Translations under genes and position numbers: made by a program | Assembly (NCBI GenBank): GCA_045602925.1 | Contig: JAZSCN010000025.1 | Coordinates: 1 to 63,697, forward strand | Source of the DNA: UBA7477 sp045602925 | Lineage (GTDB): Bacteria > Bacillota > Clostridia > Oscillospirales > Ruminococcaceae | Direction: 5' to 3' | DNA length: 63,697 bases | Shown here: one piece after another, positions 6,624-15,013 of the stretch | How positions within the stretch are numbered: the stretch's first letter is position 1 | Layout of the letters: each line of letters starts with the position of its first letter | Notes under the pieces: generated by a model | What the model saw: the letters and a program-made list of their open reading frames with translations, nothing else | What the model was told of the DNA's origin: nothing | Databases searched by the model: none

Positions 6624-7346
6624 TTATCTGCTCAGACCTTCGCTCTCGGTCAGGTCGAGTGGCTCGTCGGTCTGATTATGTCTTGACTCTAGGTTAACGC
6701 CATCTATACAATGCTCATAAACAAACTGTGAAATGGTATCCTTGTTATTAGTTTCATAATAGTCAATCAAAAGTGTAACAAAATCCCTTTGCTTATCAAC
6801 AGGAATACTGATTATACCACAGCCGTTGCTTATCATTATTTTGTTAGCAACGAGCTGTGCAGTTCTTTTGTTTCCGTCCATAAACAACTGACTTCTCATA
6901 ATATAGAGCATAGTGTCAATAGCTTTGTGGGTAGGCGATATATCATTGTTATTCATTGTACTAGTAAGGAAATCAACTATTTCTTCTTCTATAGGGATAG
7001 AAGGCTTCCAAGTTGTGCCACCAATCTTCACATTTTCTGTCCGAATAATACCTTCGTTAAAAACAATACCCCTTCCGATTTCCGAATTTACTTGACGTAT
7101 AAAACGTAAATCGAGAGGATAATCAATAGTGTCGAGGATAAAATTCCAAGCGTGTTTTAGATTGTTGACCTTTATTGTATCTTCAACCGATAGCCCTGCG
7201 ACAGTACGTCCTTCGTAAATTTCTCGTGTATCAGGATATGTTACTCCTATTCCTTCTAAACGTGCTTCGGTATAAATACTATCAACGATGTTTCTCTTAG
7301 CAAAGAGTATGTTATCTTTTAGTGACATACAAAACTTGTTTTTCAC
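6624..7346 (-). CDS. Fic-domain protein with altered catalytic motif and C-terminal tag
   Basis: This 240-aa protein has a Fic fold signature: the core motif LFMDGNKRTAQ near residue 155 and an N-terminal ARLEGIGVT segment resembling the inhibitory helix motif of autoinhibited Fic proteins. Fic enzymes usually transfer AMP or another nucleotide to target proteins using the His of HxFxxGN. Here the His position is Gln (QLFMDGN), so normal catalysis is doubtful, although the phosphate-binding GNKR is kept. The ATG at 7370 would place GGAGGT inside the gene, so the GTG at 7344-7346, nine bases after GGAGGT, is the likely start. It ends DEPLDLTESEGLSR and has its own promoter. Confidence 0.83.
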   Translation of the reverse strand: MKNKFCMSLKDNILFAKRNIVDSIYTEARLEGIGVTYPDTREIYEGRTVAGLSVEDTIKVNNLKHAWNFILDTIDYPLDLRFIRQVNSEIGRGIVFNEGIIRTENVKIGGTTWKPSIPIEEEIVDFLTSTMNNNDISPTHKAIDTMLYIMRSQLFMDGNKRTAQLVANKIMISNGCGIISIPVDKQRDFVTLLIDYYETNNKDTISQFVYEHCIDGVNLESRHNQTDEPLDLTESEGLSR

Positions 7347-7374
7347 GATATGTCCACCTCCATTGTTCATTAAA

Positions 7375-7404
7375 ATTATAGCATATTTATTATTCCTACG
7401 TCAA
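7375..7404 (-). promoter_or_regulatory. Promoter of the fic-like gene
   Basis: On the minus strand TTGACG (7399-7404) and TATAAT (7375-7380) with an 18-base spacer lie about 30 bases before the GTG start. Confidence 0.75.
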
Positions 7405-7424
7405 GACATAAGACCTTTGCTTTC

Positions 7425-7449
7425 AAAGTGTGTCTTGAAGACACACTTT
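7425..7449. repeat. GTGTGTC palindrome copy 4
   Basis: Ten-base arms around TTGAA, between the tagged end of the AAA kinase gene and the fic-like promoter. Confidence 0.9.
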
Positions 7450-7451
7450 TT

Positions 7452-8243
7452 CTATCTGCTCAGACCTTCGCTCTCGGTCAGGTCGAGTGGTGTATCTTCG
7501 CCATTACCACTATTATCTGTATAGTACCTCTGATAATACGCAGAGAAATCTCGTAGCTTGTACTTTTCGACGTACTCTGCGATTGATAAGCCTTCGTATT
7601 CCTTTGCATTAAAGGTGTCGGCAAATACGTCTTGCTGTTCAAAAAAAGAATAGAGTGCTTCTGCCACACATTCGTCCGTCAGGTCGAGCGTGTTGCCATA
7701 TTTGAGCTTGGCGTAGGTCGTTTCGATATTCTTGACAACTGTACCTAGTTGCGAATGAGTGTATGTGCCATAGTAGAGCTTAGACTTCTTCAGCAAGGAT
7801 TCTATCTCGTTGTCCTTTTGGATTGATTCTGCAAGGTTATGGATTCTACCTTCCTGTTCAAATTTCTTGCTGTCACGCTTTACCACTAAATTGAAGTTGT
7901 TGTAGCTAAGGTGCTTACGCAGAACAAACAAGCTGTACGCTTCTTTGTTTTCTCTGTCAGAAAGATAAATTGAATTGAGAAGAAGGGGAGAGTCGGTTAC
8001 TACTATTTCCACCTTGCCAATGAGCCTGTCGATTCTTCTTTGCTGTTCGGCAAGGAGCTGTTGCTGATTTCTCAATGTGCCATCGAGAAGGTCATATCTC
8101 TCCTCCCATACAAGCTCTTTTGCATACTCGGACACATACTCGGTTATGTATCCTCTCTTTTTAAGCTCGGAAACAATATGCATAGAAGCAGTTGTTTTCC
8201 CTGCACCTGCACCTCCGAATGCGTTGACTACTAATGTTTTCAT
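7452..8243 (-). CDS. P-loop kinase/ATPase (AAA_28-like) with C-terminal tag
   Basis: This 263-aa protein opens MKTLVVNAFGGAGAGKTT, a Walker A motif, followed by a predicted nucleoside-kinase-like core (EYVSEYAKELVWEERYDLL, later VVTDSPLLLN as Walker B). The arrangement resembles the ATPase/kinase domain found in NadR and related stand-alone proteins, so a small-molecule nucleotide or NAD-precursor substrate is possible but unproven. GGAGG lies just before the ATG at 8243. It ends DTPLDLTESEGLSR. A second LDLTDE occurs internally near residue 200, followed later by EYEGLS, as if an older copy of the tail had been absorbed into the protein. The upstream palindrome runs directly into its ribosome site. 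Confidence 0.75.
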   Translation of the reverse strand: MKTLVVNAFGGAGAGKTTASMHIVSELKKRGYITEYVSEYAKELVWEERYDLLDGTLRNQQQLLAEQQRRIDRLIGKVEIVVTDSPLLLNSIYLSDRENKEAYSLFVLRKHLSYNNFNLVVKRDSKKFEQEGRIHNLAESIQKDNEIESLLKKSKLYYGTYTHSQLGTVVKNIETTYAKLKYGNTLDLTDECVAEALYSFFEQQDVFADTFNAKEYEGLSIAEYVEKYKLRDFSAYYQRYYTDNSGNGEDTPLDLTESEGLSR

Positions 8244-8259
8244 AGTTATTCCTCCTTTC

Positions 8260-8284
8260 AAAGTGTGTCTTTAAGACACACTTT
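8260..8284. repeat. GTGTGTC palindrome copy 5
   Basis: Ten-base arms around TTTAA. On the minus strand the right arm continues as TTTGAAAGGAGG, the ribosome site of the kinase gene. The other side adjoins the tagged end of the nucleotidase gene. Confidence 0.9.
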
Positions 8285-8286
8285 TT

Positions 8287-8904
8287 CTATCTGCTCAGAC
8301 CTTCGCTCTCGGTCAGGTCGAGAAGGTCATCGTCCGTCAGGTCGAGTGGCTCGTCGGCAGTCGGCTCTAAACAAAGCTCGTTCAGGCGAGAAACGATTGA
8401 ATCAGGCTCGTCGGTGATGTCAACAATATCACCATTCCAAACCTCGCCATACAGACCTTTGCAGTTGATGTTGTTCTTTGCCTTTAGCCCTATACCACCT
8501 GAAGCTTGCCACTCAATGAGATTTTTGGTGTAGTCATCGAGCAGAATGTCGGTTGACTTGATTCCGTTAGGTATGTAGTCAGCTTTGTTCTTTCCGACCT
8601 GCGTAAAAATGCGATGAGCTTCATCAATGTTCGGCAAATATCTGTCTATCCAAGCGTGTTTTTCAGCCTTGCAGTACGGTGGCTCTCCGTCTACTGTAGC
8701 GGACAGGATAAAGACTTCTACTTTGTTATCGCAAGCTAAGTTGGAGATAGCTTGACAACAGTTTTCAAAAGGCTTCAGGTTTCTGAAAAAGTCTTTTTCA
8801 AACATTCTCTCTAAGTACTGCACTTCATCGTGAAAGCGAGCCAATGTGCCGTCCATATCTACAAAGATACGGATTCTGTCTGTTGTTTTTACGTTGTTTA
8901 CCAT
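8287..8904 (-). CDS. HAD-superfamily 5'-nucleotidase-like protein with doubled C-terminal tag
   Basis: This 205-aa protein has the HAD nucleophile motif DMDGT (residues 14-18), a later Ser/Thr step in FILSATVDG, and a DDYTKN segment that fits motif IV. The layout is like bacterial NT5C-type deoxynucleotidases, which remove phosphate from nucleoside monophosphates. The substrate is unknown. The C-terminus carries two tandem copies of the element tail: DEPLDLTDDD and then LLDLTESEGLSR. AGGAGG lies nine bases before the ATG. Together with the adjacent kinase it suggests a nucleotide-modifying pair, which is inference from adjacency. Confidence 0.78.
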   Translation of the reverse strand: MVNNVKTTDRIRIFVDMDGTLARFHDEVQYLERMFEKDFFRNLKPFENCCQAISNLACDNKVEVFILSATVDGEPPYCKAEKHAWIDRYLPNIDEAHRIFTQVGKNKADYIPNGIKSTDILLDDYTKNLIEWQASGGIGLKAKNNINCKGLYGEVWNGDIVDITDEPDSIVSRLNELCLEPTADEPLDLTDDDLLDLTESEGLSR

Positions 8905-9155
8905 TTTTTGATTCCTCCTAGTGTTTAGTTGTATTTTTATCCGTCAGAAATGAAAAAGCTTTGTTAATTCAATACGCCACGCCTTTCTTACATAAATACG
9001 CCATCAAAAAAATATAAAGCAAGCTAAATTACTAAGCTTTGAGTCTTAATAAGTGAGTATATTATGTATAACTACAAAGTGTATATACAAATCTTATTTT
9101 TCAATTATTCTGACAGATATAACGTCTTTAGTGGGTTAATTATCCATAGCTCATT

Positions 9156-9947
9156 TTAAGGACTACCTTTATTGCCAAAAAAATAATAACTTTTTTTCTT
9201 CGAGGGCTTGACAGATTTAAATATCTGTGTTACAATGTCCTCAAGATTATAAAGTATTTCTTGACGGTTATCAAAGTTATACTTTGGACGAGTGTGTTTG
9301 CACCACACTCGTTCTTTTTTTATACCCTTTTTAGTTATACGTCCTTGCACAAACTCTGTAACGCTGTACTTGTTGTCGGTGTAGTCACCGAAGGAGCAGC
9401 GAGTTCTCTTGCGTCTGATGAGCTTAAGTGTGATAAGCTCCTTGATGATGGATATAATGTCGGAACGAGTTGCTGACACACCTTCAGATATAATCATATC
9501 TGCAATGTCGGAGTAGCTGTGGAAGAATGAGCTGTTAAGACTGCCACGCTCTGTGCAAGCGAGCTTACAGCACAGGCAGTAAACATAGAAAGCCTTGTTA
9601 CTGCTTATCTGTGACAGAGCCTTACGCTGTACGCAAAAATAACGGCTCTCTAAGGCGTTTCTCTTTACATAGTATAAAGTTGTGCCTAGCTTTCCGTCGG
9701 CTCTGTGAGTGCGTGTAGAGAAGGAAATAAAGCCATTCTGTGAGAGCTTTGCGAGTGTACGCTTAACTGTAGCTACAGAAAGTCCTGAAAGACGTGCTAG
9801 AGTATCCTGTTTAACTGTCATAACATAGTATTCTCCGTCCTTGCTCTGCTTAGTGTTAGGGTTAACGAGTGACAGGAAGGTTACTGCAAGTCTGAAGCTT
9901 GTCCTGTCAGAGATACTGAATAGTGAGTTGGGGATTTTGATTTTCAC
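9156..9947 (-). CDS. Winged-helix DNA-binding protein, replication-initiator-like
   Basis: This protein of about 263 aa has a clear helix-turn-helix at residues 45-75 (QDTLARLSGLSVATVKRTLAKL followed by NGFISF), then a second possible winged-helix domain around residues 140-185. The architecture recalls RepA/RepL-like plasmid proteins and transcription regulators of mobile elements. Which it is cannot be settled here. A GTG at 9956 is in frame but too close to AGGAA, and the GTG at 9947 is nine bases downstream, so it is preferred. It lies directly downstream of virD4, does not carry the C-terminal tail and has a very basic C-terminus (KPSKKKSYYF). Confidence 0.6.
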   Translation of the reverse strand: MKIKIPNSLFSISDRTSFRLAVTFLSLVNPNTKQSKDGEYYVMTVKQDTLARLSGLSVATVKRTLAKLSQNGFISFSTRTHRADGKLGTTLYYVKRNALESRYFCVQRKALSQISSNKAFYVYCLCCKLACTERGSLNSSFFHSYSDIADMIISEGVSATRSDIISIIKELITLKLIRRKRTRCSFGDYTDNKYSVTEFVQGRITKKGIKKERVWCKHTRPKYNFDNRQEILYNLEDIVTQIFKSVKPSKKKSYYFFGNKGSP

Positions 9948-9969
9948 GTCTTTCACTTCCTTTCTGATT

Positions 9970-12351
9970 TTAATTGAGCCTATCGAGATAGGCTTGAATG
10001 ATGTTGTGTTCTTCAGGGGTAATGTGCCTTTTGATTTTTAATTCTCGTGTAGCTAAGCGTTGAGCTGTCGATACATCGAATCTTGCACAAGCCTTAGAGA
10101 ACTCACTATCGGTAAACATATCGAGCTTACCTATAATGCGATTCTCGTCCTCTGTAGGAGCTGTTGGGCTTATGCTTTCAGTTGCAGGTGCAGGAATCTG
10201 CACAAAGGATAATTGTGGTGGCTGTGGTGGTGTCCACTTCTCAGGCTTTGTAGCTTCAGAGCTAGGAACACCTTTTTCCTTAGTAAGTATTTCAGATGTA
10301 CTCTTATCTGCTTCAACTTTGGAAACAGCAGAAATGTAACTGCTACTGTCTAGTTTTCCGTTTTGACTGCCTGTACTACTTTCAGCTGTAGGTGTAACAT
10401 CTTCGAATACACCGTTGCGTAGCATTAGGTGTATAGTACGTCCGATAGGAGCAAAGTTGTATCTGACTTTTTCGAGGTCAATTTTAATAAGCTCTATCGG
10501 AATGTTCTTGATAGGTACAGGCTTAATGCCGAGTTTGTAGAAGTAGTCGAGCTTAGTCTTGATAGGATAGCAACGCATACGCTTAGTAATAGCTGTACCT
10601 TCTTCAAGACGAGAGAGCTGTTCGCCTGACATCAGAGGTCGGCTGTCGATGTTGATGTTCTGATGATTGAGCCACTCTCTAAGTCTACCTGAGTATGTCC
10701 TGTACTCTACTGTTTCGTTGCCGAGCAGAGCAGAGAAGTACTCGTTAGTATCTCTGTCAATAGATTGTATGTAAACTACATTAGCACAGTTAGAACGTAT
10801 TGTCTTAGCTTGTGTGTCGTACTTGGTATCGAGTTGATTAAGGTCTTGACAGTAGAGCGTCCACAAGATGTTACGACCAGCAGATACAGTAATCTTGTTG
10901 TCCATCGAGGGTATCCTGACCATATTTCCAAACTCATCAAGCTCAAAGATTACTCTTTGTGGTAGCTTGTTATCAGGGAAGTTACGGCTCTGTGCTACAA
11001 GCTGTTCGTAGCACTGATGAATGAACAGGGAAGCTATAACGTGACGGCTAGGCTTTTCGTCAGGTACTATCATAAAGATAGCACAAGGCTTGTTAGGAAC
11101 GATAAGGTTGCCAAAGTTAATTTGATTACCACTTGTCAGCCTTTGTATACCTTCATCCGAGCCGAATATCTGAAGGTTAGAGGAAAGCGTAGCGAATATC
11201 GAGCTTCGCATTTCTCCTGATGAGAAGTTAGATGTAGCATACGAAGAACGTGCAGGATTGCCGATAGGGAGCTTTTGGAAAAGCTCGTCGAGGGCATTGA
11301 CATTTCGCTTCGCTCCACCTATCACCTGTACTCTGTTAACTGTACCAAAAGCTATAAAGAATTGATACACCGAGTATAGTGATAGCTTGTCGAGATTAGG
11401 GGTTTTTCCGTCACTTCGACGGCTATCTTTTTTGTAGCCATCCTCTAAGAGATATAGAATCATAGCTACAAGCAACGATTTAGCCGATTCAGGCCAAATC
11501 GGGTCTGACTTCGGATTGTCTGTAAATAGGCTCGCAAGTGAGTTGACCATATCGGTTGTTTGCGATAGGTCAGAATCAGAACGCATTGCTTTTACATATT
11601 CCTCTTTGATTACCTCTAAAGGATTCCATAGCGATGAGTAGTTGGTGTCGGCTAGGTTAAGTATTACTACTTCATAGCCGTTTTCTTTAAGGATAGGGAA
11701 GGTGTACTCACAGATTTCACCCTTAGGGTCGTTAATTACAAGGCTGTGCTTACTCTTAGACATTGCAATAGCTCTTATCTTTGGAAGTACAAACGTCTGA
11801 CCTTTACCTGAACGAGTAGTACCGATTATCATCGAGTTAGAGGTCGATGTATCACAGTAGAGCTTGTTGCCGTACTTCGCTACTATCAGCCCTGACTTTT
11901 CAGCTCTTTCAAGGTGATTTTCGTCGGCTATGCAATAGAAGTCTTTGTTGTTCTGTAAGTCCTTCTCCGTAGCCCAATGGACGTCACCCTTCAGACCTTT
12001 GTTGCCGTTCTTTATAAGCCACATATCATCTAGTCGTTTGCAGATGAAGAAGGTCAGACCGATAGACATAACGATGATGAGCTTAATATCGAAGCTTTCA
12101 GGTGGTATGTATAAGTACTTTAGCTTAAAAGACAGGTCGGTCTTGCTGTTAGCACTATCTACATTCTCTACTGTTGTTTGAGAAGATGATGATGTGACTT
12201 GCGTGCTGTTGTTTACATTGTCACCTAAGGCTCCCATGAGCAACAGTAAGTAGTTGAGTATTAAGCAAGCACACACATAGCATATAACAGCTGTTAGAAA
12301 GAAGTTGCGAACACGCTGAAGCTTTCGCTTGTGTTTTGTTTCTTTATCCAT
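9970..12351 (-). CDS. VirD4/TraG-type conjugative coupling ATPase
   Basis: This protein of about 793 aa is anchored by two N-terminal membrane helices (about residues 17-40 and 90-107). Walker A GTTRSGKGQT is near residue 175, and Walker B/linker VIFELDEFGNM is near residue 469. It belongs to the type IV coupling proteins that bring the relaxase-DNA complex to the secretion channel. Its length and internal order match coupling proteins of Firmicute ICEs. The C-terminal 130 residues are Pro/Ser-rich and may bind substrates. The start overlaps the relaxase stop region, implying translational coupling. It lacks the DEPLDLT tail. If that tail is a secretion signal, this protein is the natural receptor to test. 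Confidence 0.92.
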   Translation of the reverse strand: MDKETKHKRKLQRVRNFFLTAVICYVCACLILNYLLLLMGALGDNVNNSTQVTSSSSQTTVENVDSANSKTDLSFKLKYLYIPPESFDIKLIIVMSIGLTFFICKRLDDMWLIKNGNKGLKGDVHWATEKDLQNNKDFYCIADENHLERAEKSGLIVAKYGNKLYCDTSTSNSMIIGTTRSGKGQTFVLPKIRAIAMSKSKHSLVINDPKGEICEYTFPILKENGYEVVILNLADTNYSSLWNPLEVIKEEYVKAMRSDSDLSQTTDMVNSLASLFTDNPKSDPIWPESAKSLLVAMILYLLEDGYKKDSRRSDGKTPNLDKLSLYSVYQFFIAFGTVNRVQVIGGAKRNVNALDELFQKLPIGNPARSSYATSNFSSGEMRSSIFATLSSNLQIFGSDEGIQRLTSGNQINFGNLIVPNKPCAIFMIVPDEKPSRHVIASLFIHQCYEQLVAQSRNFPDNKLPQRVIFELDEFGNMVRIPSMDNKITVSAGRNILWTLYCQDLNQLDTKYDTQAKTIRSNCANVVYIQSIDRDTNEYFSALLGNETVEYRTYSGRLREWLNHQNINIDSRPLMSGEQLSRLEEGTAITKRMRCYPIKTKLDYFYKLGIKPVPIKNIPIELIKIDLEKVRYNFAPIGRTIHLMLRNGVFEDVTPTAESSTGSQNGKLDSSSYISAVSKVEADKSTSEILTKEKGVPSSEATKPEKWTPPQPPQLSFVQIPAPATESISPTAPTEDENRIIGKLDMFTDSEFSKACARFDVSTAQRLATRELKIKRHITPEEHNIIQAYLDRLN

Positions 12352-12359
12352 AGTAATTA

Positions 12360-14087
12360 TCACCTCGCTAAGTTGTTTTGAATTTCGTATTCACGCATTA
12401 GTTGATGTAGATGTGCCATCATCTCTTGATAGACCTGTGACGCACATCTATTAGCCTTGTGTAGCTCGCTGATTGCCGAATTAAAACGCTCTGCCTGATA
12501 CTTTCTGCCGTAGCCACCTCGAATTGCTGTGACACGTTTAAGTTTTGCCTGAGCGTACCATAGCCCTTGCTCTGAAGCCCTAGTTAGATAGTCGATACCT
12601 TTATCTCTGTCATATATAGGTAGCTTCTTGTCAAGGTACACCTTGCCGAGCTTGTACAGAGCGTACCTGTTGTTGTGCCTGTCAGCAGATAGTGTCAGCC
12701 ACTTAACTCCATCATCTATAAAGCCGTTATGCAAGCACAGGCTACCGAGCTTGTACAGAGCATAAGGATTGTCCTTCTCAGCGGATAGTGTAAGGTAGTG
12801 CTGTGCTAGTCTAAGGTCTTTTATGTCTTCTGACAGATACGCCTTGCCGAGCTTGTATTCAAGCTTGCTCTGTTCTTCAATACTGCCTTGTAGGTTGATG
12901 ACCTTATCGAGTGCTTTGTGTAACTTCTTAACGTAGAGCCTCATATAGTCCTCTGACAGATACGGCTCTCTGTCGATGTTAGCTCGATAGTTGCTACCAT
13001 ATCTTTGTGCCGAGTCAAACTCACCCACCTCGTTTTCTGACAGATACGGCTCTGCCGTTTCTGAAGGCGAGAACACAACTCTCTGCCTAGCCACAACATC
13101 AAAGTCTTGTTGCTTCATAAAGTTAAGTAGCGAGTTACCTGCACGCTGATAGAAATCTGCGAGCTGATGAGTGCTGTACTTCTCTTTGTCGGTAATGCCG
13201 TAGGCTTTTTGGTAGTAGCTGTCCATTTGCTGAAGGTCTGCATTGTACTTATCCCATATAGCTTTAAGGTCAGGTGACTTAGCTATAAGGTTATCTATAC
13301 AAGAGTCAATTTGCTTGCGATACCTAAACATACGTCTGCGATTATACTGCCATTGCTTGTCAGGAGGAAGGGCAGTAGCTAACGCAATTATCTGTACATC
13401 GGTATTACTGAAGTTACTGCTAAGTTGAGGAAGTAGAATGTCACGCTGAAGCTTATTGAGGTCATCAATCAGCTTGTGCTTATTTTGATTACTGCGAGTT
13501 ATCTCGTTGAACACTTTAGACTTAAAGGATTCAAGGGCGTGCTGTTCTAAGCAGTTGCCGTCCTTGTACTTTTGCTTTCGGTCAACACGATTCTCGTGTT
13601 CGAGCAAGGAAAAGTGGACGTGTATGTTGTCGGTGTTCAGATGTATCGAAGCACACCAATAACAATTATCATCATCGAGCTTGTGTGACTCGTGTATCAG
13701 CTCGGACATAGCCGACCTTACAATCTGCCTCATCTGACGAGTGTCAAGCTCTCCGTCTTTGAGTAGTCCGTTTTCTTCAAGGTGAGCGTTATCGAAGGAG
13801 AGAACACCAATGTATTTTGGTGAGCCGTTAGCCTTCGTCTGTTCTTCAAATCGACGGAACATTTCTTTGTCGTTGTCGTTGTAGCAGTCTATCTTATCAT
13901 CAAAAGCACCTAATGACTTTTCAGGATTCTCCATATAGTCTAAGTAGTCGGTACGCTGTTGCTTAGTTTTCGCAACATACTTTTCAGGCTTCGTGTAGTA
14001 GTCGAGAATATCTCCTTTTCCAATTTTCCAACTCGGATTACTAGGCTCTAAAAACTTGACTTTCACAATGTTGCTCGGCAAAGCCAC
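12360..14087 (-). CDS. MobP/MobL-type relaxase with C-terminal Sel1-like repeats
   Basis: This 575-aa protein has a relaxase core with the metal-binding motif NTDNIHVHFSL near residue 152, the histidine triad pattern of MobP-family relaxases, and an upstream Tyr-rich N-terminal region. It should nick oriT and lead the strand into the recipient. Residues 420-530 contain at least three Sel1/TPR-like repeats (YALYKLGSLCL, YALYKLGKVYL), a protein-interaction module. The GTG start follows GGAGG by seven bases. A palindrome copy separates it from the RHH gene upstream. Three segments read EPYLSE or KAYLSED, and are coded by the TCTGACAG word noted elsewhere in the element. The C-terminus lacks the shared tail. 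Confidence 0.87.
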   Translation of the reverse strand: MALPSNIVKVKFLEPSNPSWKIGKGDILDYYTKPEKYVAKTKQQRTDYLDYMENPEKSLGAFDDKIDCYNDNDKEMFRRFEEQTKANGSPKYIGVLSFDNAHLEENGLLKDGELDTRQMRQIVRSAMSELIHESHKLDDDNCYWCASIHLNTDNIHVHFSLLEHENRVDRKQKYKDGNCLEQHALESFKSKVFNEITRSNQNKHKLIDDLNKLQRDILLPQLSSNFSNTDVQIIALATALPPDKQWQYNRRRMFRYRKQIDSCIDNLIAKSPDLKAIWDKYNADLQQMDSYYQKAYGITDKEKYSTHQLADFYQRAGNSLLNFMKQQDFDVVARQRVVFSPSETAEPYLSENEVGEFDSAQRYGSNYRANIDREPYLSEDYMRLYVKKLHKALDKVINLQGSIEEQSKLEYKLGKAYLSEDIKDLRLAQHYLTLSAEKDNPYALYKLGSLCLHNGFIDDGVKWLTLSADRHNNRYALYKLGKVYLDKKLPIYDRDKGIDYLTRASEQGLWYAQAKLKRVTAIRGGYGRKYQAERFNSAISELHKANRCASQVYQEMMAHLHQLMREYEIQNNLAR

Positions 14088-14104
14088 TTTTCTTCCTCCT
14101 TCCT

Positions 14105-14127
14105 AAGTGTGTCTTTAAGACACACTT
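14105..14127. repeat. GTGTGTC palindrome copy 6
   Basis: Nine-base arms around TTTAA, lying between the RHH gene and the ribosome site of the relaxase gene. Confidence 0.9.
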
Positions 14128-14143
14128 TTTTAGTTTCATTTTT

Positions 14144-14560
14144 TTAGATGTTGCTATCGTGCTGTTGCGACTTCTTAATCTTGATTGAGTAGTTGCTGTG
14201 AGCCTGTTCGTAGTACTTAGTTCGATTACTGCGATTACTCAAATTCAAGTCTGTGTCACTTGACGAGAATTCAGGTAGCTCATCATCACCTAGATACTTC
14301 AGGTAGTTATTCATAGCTTCGTAGAGAACGTAGCTTCTTTCTTCTGTACCTCTGCATATCTTGACTAAAACCTTCAGCAGAGAAGTTAGCTTTTCGCTGT
14401 CCTCTGACACAGCTCCACTATTAAGCTCTGCTACCTTGTCGGTGATAAGCTTAGTGATTACATCACTATCGCTAGGACAATTAAGTAGCTCCTTAAGAGT
14501 CTGCAAATTGTCAAGAGTTTCATTGCTTAGGCTTAGACACTTGTGGTGTTTAGTACGCAT
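14144..14560 (-). CDS. Putative ribbon-helix-helix relaxosome accessory protein
   Basis: The first 45 residues of this 138-aa protein (KCLSLSNETLDNLQTLKELL then SDSDVITKLITDKV) have the strand-helix-helix pattern of RHH DNA-binding proteins such as MobC or CopG types. The remainder is polar with an Asn/Ser/Asp-rich tail. It is immediately upstream of the relaxase and immediately downstream of the iteron/oriT-like region, the usual place for a relaxosome accessory or auto-repressor. AGGAGAG precedes the ATG. Function is inferred from fold pattern and position only. Confidence 0.6.
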   Translation of the reverse strand: MRTKHHKCLSLSNETLDNLQTLKELLNCPSDSDVITKLITDKVAELNSGAVSEDSEKLTSLLKVLVKICRGTEERSYVLYEAMNNYLKYLGDDELPEFSSSDTDLNLSNRSNRTKYYEQAHSNYSIKIKKSQQHDSNI

Positions 14561-14589
14561 TTTTGCATCTCTCCTTAAAAATATTTTCC

Positions 14590-14740
14590 TTGTATCGAGT
14601 CGGCTTCGCTCCGTTTAGACCTCGTGACAGCCTACCTAGTTAAGACATTCAGTAATATGAGCATAAAGGTGTGATAGCACACCAACGAGGAAAACTCGGT
14701 AAAACCGAGTTTTGAGGGCAAAAAACGTGCTATCAAAAAG
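14590..14740. other. Candidate origin of transfer (oriT) region
   Basis: A non-coding stretch between two RHH genes, next to the relaxase, contains the hairpins GGTGTG-ATAG-CACACC and AAAACTCGG-TAAA-CCGAGTTTT and the short repeat GTGCTATCA / GTGTGATAGCAC. Inverted repeats beside a relaxase and an iteron array are what an oriT looks like. The nick site cannot be named by eye. Confidence 0.45.
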
Positions 14741-14745
14741 CCGAT

Positions 14746-14896
14746 TTGTATATACGTTGTATATACCATTTCGCACGCTTGTATATACGTTGTATATATG
14801 TTTTTGAGGGTTGTATATACGTTGTATATACCATTTTGTGCAGCTGTATATACGTTGTATATATGTTTTTGAGAGTTGTATATACGTTGTATGTAC
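14746..14896. repeat. Five-iteron array, 21-bp units on a 32.5-bp period
   Basis: Units TTGTATATACGTTGTATATA(C/T) start at 14746, 14779, 14811, 14844 and 14876, spaced 33, 32, 33 and 32 bases, or about three helical turns. Each unit is itself a direct repeat of TTGTATATACG. The spacers alternate between a 12-nt CATTT type and an 11-nt GTTTTTGAG type, so the larger repeat is 65 bp. Such phased iterons are bound cooperatively by Rep, ParB-like or RHH proteins. Candidates are the two RHH genes on either side. Confidence 0.9.
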
Positions 14897-14977
14897 GCAT
14901 TTTTCGACTCAAATACAGGTATATCTGCTCTTTTTCAAGGGCAGATATATCTAAATTCGAGCTATGCAGTTGCTATA

Positions 14978-15000
14978 GAGTGTGTCTTAAAGACACACTC
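14978..15000. repeat. GTGTGTC palindrome copy 7
   Basis: GAGTGTGTC-N5-GACACACTC, between the iteron array and the stop of the RHH gene at 15014. Confidence 0.9.
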
Positions 15001-15013
15001 ACAACTGCTTTTC

